A DNA stretch of 29,677 nt from Chrysiogenales bacterium (GTDB lineage: Bacteria > Acidobacteriota > Aminicenantia > UBA2199). The position numbers and the translations under genes are program-made. Shown in pieces: positions 21,961 to 29,000 of this stretch. Numbering within the stretch: position 1 is the stretch's first letter; every line of letters begins with the position of its first letter. The stretch spans positions 1 to 29,677 of the forward strand of contig SPCN01000002.1 of assembly GCA_004525465.1 (NCBI GenBank), in the 5' to 3' direction. The notes beneath the pieces were generated by a model that was given only the letters and a program-made list of their open reading frames with translations, ran no database searches and had not been told where the DNA came from.

Positions 21961-23349
21961 CTATAGATAGCCCAGCGAGCGGATCTTGTCAAGGTTGGCC
22001 GGGTTGGGCCGCTGGGCGTCGACCGCGGCGCCGCGGCGCCATTTTTGCAGTTGCTCGCTCAGCCAGGCGCGCATCTGCGGATGGGTCGCGGCCATGTCGC
22101 GGCTTTCGGCGCCATCGCTGTCCAGGCGGTACAATTCGTTCCTGCCGAGGTATGGCACCTGGACCAGCTTCCAGGGCCAGGCCAGCGCGAATTGAGCCTT
22201 GCTGTCGTTGCGCCAGGCGCGGCCATCCAGTGTCTCCACCTCGAACGGCTGGCAGGCTTCGCCGAAAGCGAGCACGGCTGGTATTTGGCTTTTCCCACGC
22301 AGCAGCGGCGACAGATCGCGGCCTTCGGTCGCTTTAGGGACATCCAGCCCGGCCAGGCGCAGCAGGGTCGGAAAGATGTCGATGGTCTGCACGGCGGTGG
22401 CGATGCGCCTTCCCGTCGTCATGCCCGGGGCACGGACCATCAGCGGCACGTGCATACTGGGCTGGTAGACGTCGAGGCCGTGGTCGAAAAAGTAGCCGTG
22501 CTCGGTCAGGCTCTCGCCGTGGTCGGCGACCACGGCCACCGCGGTGCGCGCCCGAGCCTCTGGGCGGTTGAGATAAGTGAATAGCGGGGACAGGCTGGCG
22601 TCCAGGAATGCGATCTCCCCGTCGTACAGAGCGGCAAGGCGGCGGTAGTCGTCGGGGCCGGTACGGATCTTCGGAAAACCATGGCTGCCCAGGATGCCGG
22701 CGATGAAGCGGATAGAACCGTCGGCCGGCCCGGAATATTCCGGGTAGAACATGCGGTCGTACGGGGGTGGAGGCGTATACGGGTAGTGGGGATCGAAGAG
22801 GTGCAGCCACAGGAAGCGGGGCTTGGCGGCCGGAGCGTTCAGCCAGCGCAGAGCCCGCTGCACCGTCGCGGGAGCGCGCCGCTGCGCCTGGTCGATTTCT
22901 TCGATGTCGAAATCGTCGTCGTAAACGGCGAACCCCTTGCGCAAGCCGCTGGTGGCGTCGAGCACCGAGCAGGAGACGAAGGCCGCCGTGTCGTAGCCGC
23001 GCTCGGCCAGCAGGACGGCCAGGCCGCGCTGGGCAGGCGGGACCTCGAAACCGTTGCGCGGCACACCCAGGCGCCGGGGATGGCGGCCGCAGAGGATGGC
23101 GGCGTGGGAGGGCAGCGTATTGTTGCTCGCCGTGGTCGCCTGCTCGAAGAGCAGCGCGGAGGAGGCGAAGGCGTCCAGCACCGGCGTACGCGCGGCAGCG
23201 TAGCCGTAGCAGCCCAGGCGGTCGGCGCGCAGCGTGTCCAGGGTGACCAGCACCACGTTCATGGTGGCGGGGGCCGCGGCCGGGCGCTGGCGGCAGCCGG
23301 CGGCCAGCAGCATGGCGGCCGTCAGAATAACCGTGTTAACTTTTCTCAT
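21961..23349 (-). CDS. sulfatase/alkaline-phosphatase-fold lipoprotein with Thr nucleophile (2)
   Basis: A 462-residue lipoprotein (lipobox LLAAGC, Cys19). The superfamily core is visible: MNVVLVTLDTLRADRLGCYGY, the nucleophile region TLPSHAAIL, FDPHYPYTPPPPYDRM, and VADHGESLTEHGYFFDHGLD. The nucleophile position is Thr78, and the Arg of C/S-x-P-x-R is His82, so formylglycine chemistry is not expected. It is similar in plan to the gene at 18567-19886 but clearly diverged, so an old duplication is likely. It ends in IRSLGYL. It is the first gene of a three-gene operon with the glycosyltransferase. The -10 box ends only five bases before the ATG (23347-23349), so the transcript may be leaderless. 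Confidence 0.85.
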   Translation of the reverse strand: MRKVNTVILTAAMLLAAGCRQRPAAAPATMNVVLVTLDTLRADRLGCYGYAAARTPVLDAFASSALLFEQATTASNNTLPSHAAILCGRHPRRLGVPRNGFEVPPAQRGLAVLLAERGYDTAAFVSCSVLDATSGLRKGFAVYDDDFDIEEIDQAQRRAPATVQRALRWLNAPAAKPRFLWLHLFDPHYPYTPPPPYDRMFYPEYSGPADGSIRFIAGILGSHGFPKIRTGPDDYRRLAALYDGEIAFLDASLSPLFTYLNRPEARARTAVAVVADHGESLTEHGYFFDHGLDVYQPSMHVPLMVRAPGMTTGRRIATAVQTIDIFPTLLRLAGLDVPKATEGRDLSPLLRGKSQIPAVLAFGEACQPFEVETLDGRAWRNDSKAQFALAWPWKLVQVPYLGRNELYRLDSDGAESRDMAATHPQMRAWLSEQLQKWRRGAAVDAQRPNPANLDKIRSLGYL

Positions 23350-23354
23350 GTTTT

Positions 23355-23384
23355 ATGATACCTCGGCGGGAAAGGCGCTGTCCA
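23355..23384 (-). promoter_or_regulatory. promoter giving a near-leaderless transcript
   Basis: On the minus strand TGGACA (23379-23384), an 18-base spacer and TATCAT (23355-23360). Each matches five of six consensus bases. The ATG at 23349 falls where the RNA would begin. It lies just past the terminator of the receptor gene. Confidence 0.55.
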
Positions 23385-23386
23385 GC

Positions 23387-23424
23387 AAAAAAAAAAAAGC
23401 CCGCCCCGGCGAACCGGGGCGGGC
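23387..23424 (-). terminator. strong intrinsic terminator of the TonB-dependent receptor
   Basis: An 11-base perfect GC-rich stem (GCCCGCCCCGG with its complement) closed by a 4-base loop at 23410-23413. On the minus strand a run of twelve T follows (23387-23398). It lies about 50 bases past the receptor stop. Confidence 0.95.
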
Positions 23425-23436
23425 CTGGTACGTAAT

Positions 23437-23461
23437 GTGCGCGCGTGGTGTTCACGCGCAC
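23437..23461 (-). other. GC-rich hairpin right after the receptor stop codon
   Basis: GTGCGCG (23437-23443) pairs with CGCGCAC (23455-23461) over an 11-base loop, ten bases after the stop. It may guard the 3' end of the receptor mRNA or assist the terminator just downstream. Confidence 0.5.
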
Positions 23462-23471
23462 CATGGTTAAA

Positions 23472-26400
23472 TCAGAACGCGAACTTGATGCCCAGGGTGG
23501 CTTCCAGCGGGGGTAGGAAGAGGTAGCCCTGGCCGAAGCGCGGGTCGGTGATCTCGACCAGCGACTTGATGTCGACGCCATCGATAAAATCGGCGTCGTC
23601 GACGTACACGTTATCCTGGTTGTAATTACCAAAAATACGTTGTGCCGTCTTGGCGTCGGTCAGGTTGCGGATGTTGAGTGAGAACTGCAGGCTGTTCTTG
23701 CCCAGTTTCAGTCTGTATTCGGCATAGATATCGGCGCTGACAGTAAAGGGGGAGCGCTTGCCGGTGTCGAAGCGGTTGTAGGGGTAGTAGCCCTGCTGGC
23801 CGTTAACTGTGATCTCGGTCGTGAAGGGCACGCCGGAGTAAGCGTTGACCACGGTGCCAAGGGTCAGGCCGAAGGGGAGCACGTAGGAGGCGTAGGCCTT
23901 GAAGTAATGGGGACGGTCGGTGGCCAGAGGGCCATCTATTGGTTTGAGGTTCTGGTCGTAGGATGTCATCCACAGGTCGAAGTAGCGGTTGACGTTGGGG
24001 TCGTTGCGCATGGCCTCGTCGGAGCTGTTCAGGCCGGAGTAGTTGCCGGTCATCCGGCTCCAGGTGTAGGAGATGCCGCCGAGCCAGTTGTCGCTGAAGC
24101 GCTTTTCAAGAGAGAGGTTGACCGCGTAGTAGTCGCGCTTGGCTTTCTGCGCCGGGGGCAGTCCCTCTGGCAGCAAGCCGTTAGCGATGGCGATGTCGTA
24201 CTGTCTTTTCACGTAGTCGCTGCCGGGGTTGGCGATGAAGTAGGTCTCGCCCTCGGGCATCAGGATACCGATATCATCGATCGCCTGCAGCAGTTTCTTG
24301 TTGACCAGGCGCACCGAGGCCGACAGGTTGTCGTTGATCTTCTTTTCCATACCGAACGAAATTTCGCGCTGGGACATGGGTTTCATGTCGGGGTCGGTCT
24401 CGTTGATCGAGGGGATGCGCCAATTCTTACTGCCCCAATACTGGCCGGGGAACTCGTTGTTGACGCCGATCGTATCCCAATTGGGGGTATCCAATTCATA
24501 GTAGTGGCTGATCCAGCTGAAGCCGCCGTAGGAGCCTTCGGGCAGGGCCAGCTTCATGCAGTCCTGGAAGACGCCGTAGGAGCCGAAGATCTTCAGGCTG
24601 GAGTCGCCGAACACGTCGTAGATGAAGCCCAGGCGCGGGGCCAGCTTGTCTGCCCAGCCGAGGTCGATGGGCACGGCGTCCTTGTACTCCTCCAGGGGGC
24701 TGAAGGCGGGTATCTTTTCTTTCTCGGCGCGCAGCCCGATGCTGAGGGTCAGCCGGTTGGCGATGGTCCAGGAGTCCTGGATGTATAACGCATAGCGGTT
24801 GGAGCGGGCCTTGTTGATCAGCTGGCCGAAGGGGGAGCGGTTCTCGTAGTAGCCGTATTTGCCCATGTGACCGGCATTGACCGGGCTGCCCGGTATCTGT
24901 TCGGAAAAGGGGCGGCCTACGCGCAGAATGATCATCGGATTCGGGCAGGCGCCGTCGTAGTCGTCCATGATCTGGACGTATTGGAAGCCGGCCTTCAAGG
25001 AATGCTCGCCGGCCAGGCGCATGAAGTAGTTCATGTCGACATTGGCGCTGGTCCGTGTGTAGTTGGCCTTGCTCAGCTTGTAGAAAAGGCCCCAAGTGTA
25101 GTTTTCCCAGTTATTGTCACGGATCTTGTCTTGCGGCCAGCCGTACGCGGCTTCGCCGCCGGCGTTGTAGATGCGGTGGTAATAATAGATCCCGGGAGGA
25201 TCCAGGATCGAAGCGTTGTTCTGGTTGTAGTGGCCGAAACGGGCCGACACCTGCAGGTTGTTGCCGATGGTGTAGTCCAGGTTGCCGGAAGTCGACCAGG
25301 TGGGGGCGTTCTGCCCCATCTTGTCGTAGGTGAATTCCGAACTGCCCATGGGCTGCCAGTCGGGGAAGTTGGTGCTTGGATTATCACCAGGAAGGCCGCC
25401 GCGCCATTGGTTGCTGTTGGCGACGAAAGAAGCGGACAGGCGCATGTTTTTGATCGGTTCGGCCGACAGCTTGATCGAGCCGTTCAGCCAGGTGTCCTCG
25501 CGTTTGAACGAATCCAACGCGGCGCCGGGCTCATCGTTCCAGTTGATGTCGCGCGTGTTCGTGCGGTAGACGGGCAGGATGGAGCCGAAGAACCACAGCT
25601 TGTCCTTGAGGATGTAGCCGCCCAGGGAGAACCCACCTTCCAGGCGCGAGAAATTCTGCTTGTTGAATTTTTCGTAATTGTAATATTCATAATTGGAGGG
25701 GTCGTCCGGAATCAGGCGCAGGCTGTCGCGCAGCTTGCCGCTCAGGGCGCTGCCCTGGTAATAACCCATGACCCCGCCGTGGAACTGGTTGCCGCCCGAG
25801 CGGGTGACCACGTTGACCACGCCGCCCATGGAACCGCCGAACTCGGCCTGATAGCCCGAGGCCTTGACCTGCACCTCGTCGATGAAGTCGAAAGCGGCCT
25901 GCATGCGCTGCTGGGCGCCGCGCACTTCGCCGGTCTCCATGCCGTCGACGTAAAAGACGTTCTCGGCACCGCTGGCGCCGTCGACCGACAGACCGCCGGT
26001 CATGGGCTCGTTGTAGACGCCAGGGACGGCCGTGACCAGGGTGCTGAAGTCGCGCCCCTTGGGCAGGGTCTGGAAGATCTCCTTGGTCAAGGTCATGCCC
26101 TTGGCCGTGCTCTTGACGTCGATCAGGGGCGTTTGCCCGGTGATGGTGATGACCTCGTTCAGGTTGCCGAGCTTCATCTCGATCTTCAGGCTGGCGGTCT
26201 GCTCGGCGACCAGCGGGATGTTTTCCCGCACCACGGTCTGGAATCCATCCAGGGTGAATACCAGCTTGTAGGAGCCGGGAGTGAGGTTGAAAAGCTTGAA
26301 GGTGCCGTTCTCGTCGGTGACCGCCGTTGCCTTGCCGACCAGCTTGGGGCTGGTGGCGATGACGCTGACGCCGGGCACCAATGAACCGTCTTCAAGTTGT

Positions 26401-26501
26401 ACCGTGCCAAAGATCTTGGCCGTTGTTTGCTGGGCGCTCAGCAGTCCCGCGAGCAGGAGCACGCTGAATGCCAGCAGGGTGAACCTTTTGACAATACTCA
26501 T
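23472..26501 (-). CDS. TonB-dependent receptor with carboxypeptidase-regulatory N-terminus (Oar-like)
   Basis: A 1009-residue outer-membrane receptor. The start ATG at 26499-26501 has AAGGAGG nine bases upstream and yields a signal peptide ending at about LLSA (residue 23). Residues about 26-110 form a carboxypeptidase-D regulatory-like domain (IFGTVQLEDGSLVPGVSV, DENGTFKLFNLTPGSYKL). The plug follows (about 115-235: PLIDVKSTAKGMTL, LSVDGASGAENVFYVDGME, GGSMGGVVNVVTRSGGN). The rest is a beta-barrel ending in GIKFAF with a terminal Phe. Relatives (Oar/RagA-SusC-like) take up large nutrients, but the substrate is not evident and no SusD partner is seen. It is a single gene with a sigma-54 promoter upstream and a strong terminator downstream. 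Confidence 0.93.
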   Translation of the reverse strand: MSIVKRFTLLAFSVLLLAGLLSAQQTTAKIFGTVQLEDGSLVPGVSVIATSPKLVGKATAVTDENGTFKLFNLTPGSYKLVFTLDGFQTVVRENIPLVAEQTASLKIEMKLGNLNEVITITGQTPLIDVKSTAKGMTLTKEIFQTLPKGRDFSTLVTAVPGVYNEPMTGGLSVDGASGAENVFYVDGMETGEVRGAQQRMQAAFDFIDEVQVKASGYQAEFGGSMGGVVNVVTRSGGNQFHGGVMGYYQGSALSGKLRDSLRLIPDDPSNYEYYNYEKFNKQNFSRLEGGFSLGGYILKDKLWFFGSILPVYRTNTRDINWNDEPGAALDSFKREDTWLNGSIKLSAEPIKNMRLSASFVANSNQWRGGLPGDNPSTNFPDWQPMGSSEFTYDKMGQNAPTWSTSGNLDYTIGNNLQVSARFGHYNQNNASILDPPGIYYYHRIYNAGGEAAYGWPQDKIRDNNWENYTWGLFYKLSKANYTRTSANVDMNYFMRLAGEHSLKAGFQYVQIMDDYDGACPNPMIILRVGRPFSEQIPGSPVNAGHMGKYGYYENRSPFGQLINKARSNRYALYIQDSWTIANRLTLSIGLRAEKEKIPAFSPLEEYKDAVPIDLGWADKLAPRLGFIYDVFGDSSLKIFGSYGVFQDCMKLALPEGSYGGFSWISHYYELDTPNWDTIGVNNEFPGQYWGSKNWRIPSINETDPDMKPMSQREISFGMEKKINDNLSASVRLVNKKLLQAIDDIGILMPEGETYFIANPGSDYVKRQYDIAIANGLLPEGLPPAQKAKRDYYAVNLSLEKRFSDNWLGGISYTWSRMTGNYSGLNSSDEAMRNDPNVNRYFDLWMTSYDQNLKPIDGPLATDRPHYFKAYASYVLPFGLTLGTVVNAYSGVPFTTEITVNGQQGYYPYNRFDTGKRSPFTVSADIYAEYRLKLGKNSLQFSLNIRNLTDAKTAQRIFGNYNQDNVYVDDADFIDGVDIKSLVEITDPRFGQGYLFLPPLEATLGIKFAF

Positions 26502-26545
26502 TTTGTTTGTCCTCCTTTTTTTATTTGACAAAACATCCAAGGAGT

Positions 26546-26562
26546 TGCAATATCCATGCCAA
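26546..26562 (-). promoter_or_regulatory. sigma-54 (-24/-12) promoter of the TonB-dependent receptor
   Basis: On the minus strand the sequence is TTGGCATGGATATTGCA. Against the known consensus TGGCACGrNNNTTGCW it fits every fixed position except one (T for the sixth-position C), and GG and GC are exactly ten bases apart. RNA would begin near 26535, leaving a leader of about 35 bases that includes the AAGGAGG at 26511-26517. No better sigma-70 promoter is seen in this gap. Confidence 0.8.
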
Positions 26563-26731
26563 AATACGCAGCCGGATTGAAAACAGCTTGGGGAATACCT
26601 TGCTTTTATCGTGAAAGCTTGAATGGAAGATGGTTTACGCGGCAGGATAATTCGCGCATCTCGTTTTGCGGATGGGCAGTTTTCGATTTTAATTCTTCTA
26701 AAAAATACAAATCACCAACTTTTATTTCAAA

Positions 26732-26755
26732 AAATAATTAAAAACTCAATTATTT
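26732..26755. repeat. AT-rich inverted repeat in the receptor/GWxTD intergenic region
   Basis: AAATAATT (26732-26739) and AATTATTT (26748-26755) are perfect 8-base arms around an 8-base spacer. It lies about 190 bases upstream of the sigma-54 promoter, a usual distance for an activator-binding site, and about 65 bases upstream of the plus-strand promoter. The rest of the 26563-26817 stretch is AT-rich and holds no gene I can support. Confidence 0.5.
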
Positions 26756-26817
26756 GAACTGGGGACAAGGCGCGGTGAAAAAACAGCGAGTTATTTAGCC
26801 CGCTTATGGCTGCTTTC

Positions 26818-26846
26818 TTGTCAAGCGGAACGCGTAGTGTTATAAT
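26818..26846 (+). promoter_or_regulatory. sigma-70 promoter of the GWxTD gene
   Basis: TTGTCA (26818-26823, five of six), a 17-base spacer and a perfect TATAAT (26841-26846). The RNA would begin near 26853, where an ATG also lies, but the ribosome-binding site points to the ATG at 26889. Confidence 0.8.
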
Positions 26847-26888
26847 AAATTAATGATGATCAATTCAACAAGTGCAGTGAGGCCGATG

Positions 26889-28943
26889 ATGAAAAAATTG
26901 CTTGTGGTTTGCAGCGTCCTGGTTTTTTGTTTTTCACTTTATGCCGAATCCGAGAAAGAACTCATAAAAAAACTTCCCCCGCCTCACCGCGTCTGGCTTA
27001 GCGAAGAGGTGGTATACATTATTTCCTCCGTTGAAAAGGAAGTTTTTCTGCAGCTTGAATCCGACCGGGAACGCGACACTTTCATCAGCGCCTTCTGGAA
27101 ACAGCGCAATCCCAATCGCAACCTGCCGGAAAACGAATTCAAAAAAGAGCATTACCGGCGCCTGGCCTATGTCAACAACTGGTTTGGCAAGGATTCCCCG
27201 GCTCCGGGCTGGCGCACCGACCAGGGCCGGATCTACATCACCCTGGGTGAAGCGCATTCAATCGAACGCTTCGAAAGCGACAACGACCTGGTTCCTACCG
27301 TGGTCTGGTTCTACCAGGGCATGGCCGCCAAGGGACTTCCCGATTCCTTCAACGTGGTTTTTTTCAAGAAGGACGGTATTGGAGAATATGAGCTCTATTC
27401 TCCCGTCAAGTTCGGTCCCCAAGCCCTGATGCGCAACTTCGAAGGCGATGCCACTTCTTATGAGGCTGCCTATTATGCCCTGATGGATATACAGCCTCAG
27501 CTGGCTGCCGTCTCTCTCTCCCTGATCACAGGTGAACCAATGGGCGTGAATCCCTCCATAGCCTCGGAGCTGCTGATCCGGGAGAAGATCCCTGAAACCC
27601 CGCAGCGAAATATCAAGAATATTTACGCCAGCAATTTCCTCAAGTTCAAAGGGCAGGTCGAGATCGACTACGCCGACAATTTCATGGAGAGCAGTTCCCA
27701 ACTCAATGTTGTCCTCCACCCGTCCGGGCACTATTTCATCCACTACCTCATTGAACCCAAGCGCCTCTCCTTTGAACAGTATAAAGATAAGTATTACACC
27801 ACCCTGGAAATTTCCGGCAATATCACCGACCCTTCGGGAAAGATGCTCACCCAGATCTCACGCCGTATTCCTCTTGAATTGAGTGAAAATCAGATGCGCA
27901 TGGTCAAGGACAAGCTTTTCAGTTTTCAGGATATGATCCCGGTCATCCCTGGAAGTTATCGCCTCACCATCTTCCTTAAAAATCTTACCACCAAGGAATT
28001 CACATCCCTGGAAAAGGATTTTGTCGTCCCCGCCCGGGAAAAATTGGCGATCTCGACGCTGCTGCTGGCCAACCGCAAGGCCGCCGCGCCGAGCAGTGTT
28101 GTCATCAAACCTTTTATTTTCGACGGCAGCCACCTTCTACCTTCGCCGCGCAACGATTTTCTCGCCGCCGACAACCTGGAACTCTTTTTTCAACTCCACG
28201 GCCTGAGCGAGGACCTGATACAGGCCGGCTTTCTGGAAATTTCCCTTTTCCGCCGCGGCGAAAAAGTTTTCACTAAGGAACGGCTGCTCCGCGATCTTGG
28301 CTCTCTGCCCGACGTGCTGGAAACCCTGCCCCTGAAGGGTCAATCCCCTGCTTATTACAACCTCAAGGTGTCCCTGCTCGACCAGAAGAAAAGCGAGATC
28401 GCGACTGAAAACGCCGATTTCTATATAACGCCGCAACCCTCCCTGCCTCGACCCTGGGTCGTTTCCGTGCCCACGGCTGTCGGCGATTTTAGCGTCTTTC
28501 TTAACGAACTTGGACGCCAGTACATTCAGAGCGGTGATCTTGATAAGGCCCGGCCCCTTCTGGAATCGGCTTTCCGGCAAAACCCCGATAGCGTCCGCTT
28601 CGGCGGCGATTATTGCCAACTGCTGCTGCAGAAAAAGGAATTCGCCAAGGTGAAGGCCCTGGCCCTGCCCCAGGTCAAGGAAAAATCCCGTTTTGAATTC
28701 GCCCTGCCCCTGGGCCATGCCTGCCAGGGCTTGAAGGAATTCGACGACGCCATTGTTTTCTACGCGGACTTCATCACCCATTTCGGGGCCAATATCAATG
28801 TCTTCAACCAGATCGGCGAGTGTTATTTTCAGCTGGGCAATGCGGCGGAAGCCCTGAAGGCCTGGGAAAAATCATTGGAACTCAATCCCAAGCAGCCGCG
28901 CATCAGGGAAAAAGTCGATGGCTTGAAGAAAACCGCCAAATGA
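26889..28943 (+). CDS. exported GWxTD-domain protein with C-terminal TPRs
   Basis: A 684-residue exported protein. I chose the ATG at 26889 because GAGG (26879-26882) lies six bases upstream and the product begins with a signal peptide (MKKLLVVCSVLVFCFSLYA). The ATG at 26853 would be leaderless. The GWxTD domain occupies about residues 35-190. It includes FWKQRNPNRNLPENEFKKEH and the naming motif GWRTDQGRIYITLGE (Gly107-Glu121). A middle beta-rich region follows (about 200-530). The C-terminus (about 540-680) is TPR-like (ELGRQYIQSGDLDKARPLLE, NQIGECYFQLGNAAEALKAW). GWxTD proteins are common in Aminicenantes and related groups, and their role is unknown. The next gene downstream is also a TPR protein. 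Confidence 0.9.
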   Translation: MKKLLVVCSVLVFCFSLYAESEKELIKKLPPPHRVWLSEEVVYIISSVEKEVFLQLESDRERDTFISAFWKQRNPNRNLPENEFKKEHYRRLAYVNNWFGKDSPAPGWRTDQGRIYITLGEAHSIERFESDNDLVPTVVWFYQGMAAKGLPDSFNVVFFKKDGIGEYELYSPVKFGPQALMRNFEGDATSYEAAYYALMDIQPQLAAVSLSLITGEPMGVNPSIASELLIREKIPETPQRNIKNIYASNFLKFKGQVEIDYADNFMESSSQLNVVLHPSGHYFIHYLIEPKRLSFEQYKDKYYTTLEISGNITDPSGKMLTQISRRIPLELSENQMRMVKDKLFSFQDMIPVIPGSYRLTIFLKNLTTKEFTSLEKDFVVPAREKLAISTLLLANRKAAAPSSVVIKPFIFDGSHLLPSPRNDFLAADNLELFFQLHGLSEDLIQAGFLEISLFRRGEKVFTKERLLRDLGSLPDVLETLPLKGQSPAYYNLKVSLLDQKKSEIATENADFYITPQPSLPRPWVVSVPTAVGDFSVFLNELGRQYIQSGDLDKARPLLESAFRQNPDSVRFGGDYCQLLLQKKEFAKVKALALPQVKEKSRFEFALPLGHACQGLKEFDDAIVFYADFITHFGANINVFNQIGECYFQLGNAAEALKAWEKSLELNPKQPRIREKVDGLKKTAK

Positions 28944-28958
28944 GACCGTCTAATATAA

Positions 28959-28973
28959 TGCCGGAGTCCGGCA
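28959..28973 (+). other. short hairpin between the GWxTD gene and the next gene
   Basis: TGCCGG-AGT-CCGGCA, a perfect 6-base stem with a 3-base loop, followed by ATTT. It could be a weak terminator or attenuator. The next ATG is 27 bases further on. Confidence 0.4.
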
Positions 28974-29000
28974 ATTTAACATAACATGGAGGTTAGCAAG

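Noticed and set aside
24867..26384. A 505-codon open frame on the plus strand, opposite the TonB-dependent receptor gene
   Set aside because: It is the mirror of a GC-rich coding gene: Ala/Gly/Val/Asp-rich with no domain, signal or ribosome-binding site. The opposite strand has the full receptor with a clear start, promoter and terminator.
26556..26741. A 61-codon plus-strand frame in the receptor/GWxTD gap
   Set aside because: No ribosome-binding site, unusual composition and no known motif. It crosses the sigma-54 promoter region and the upstream control area.
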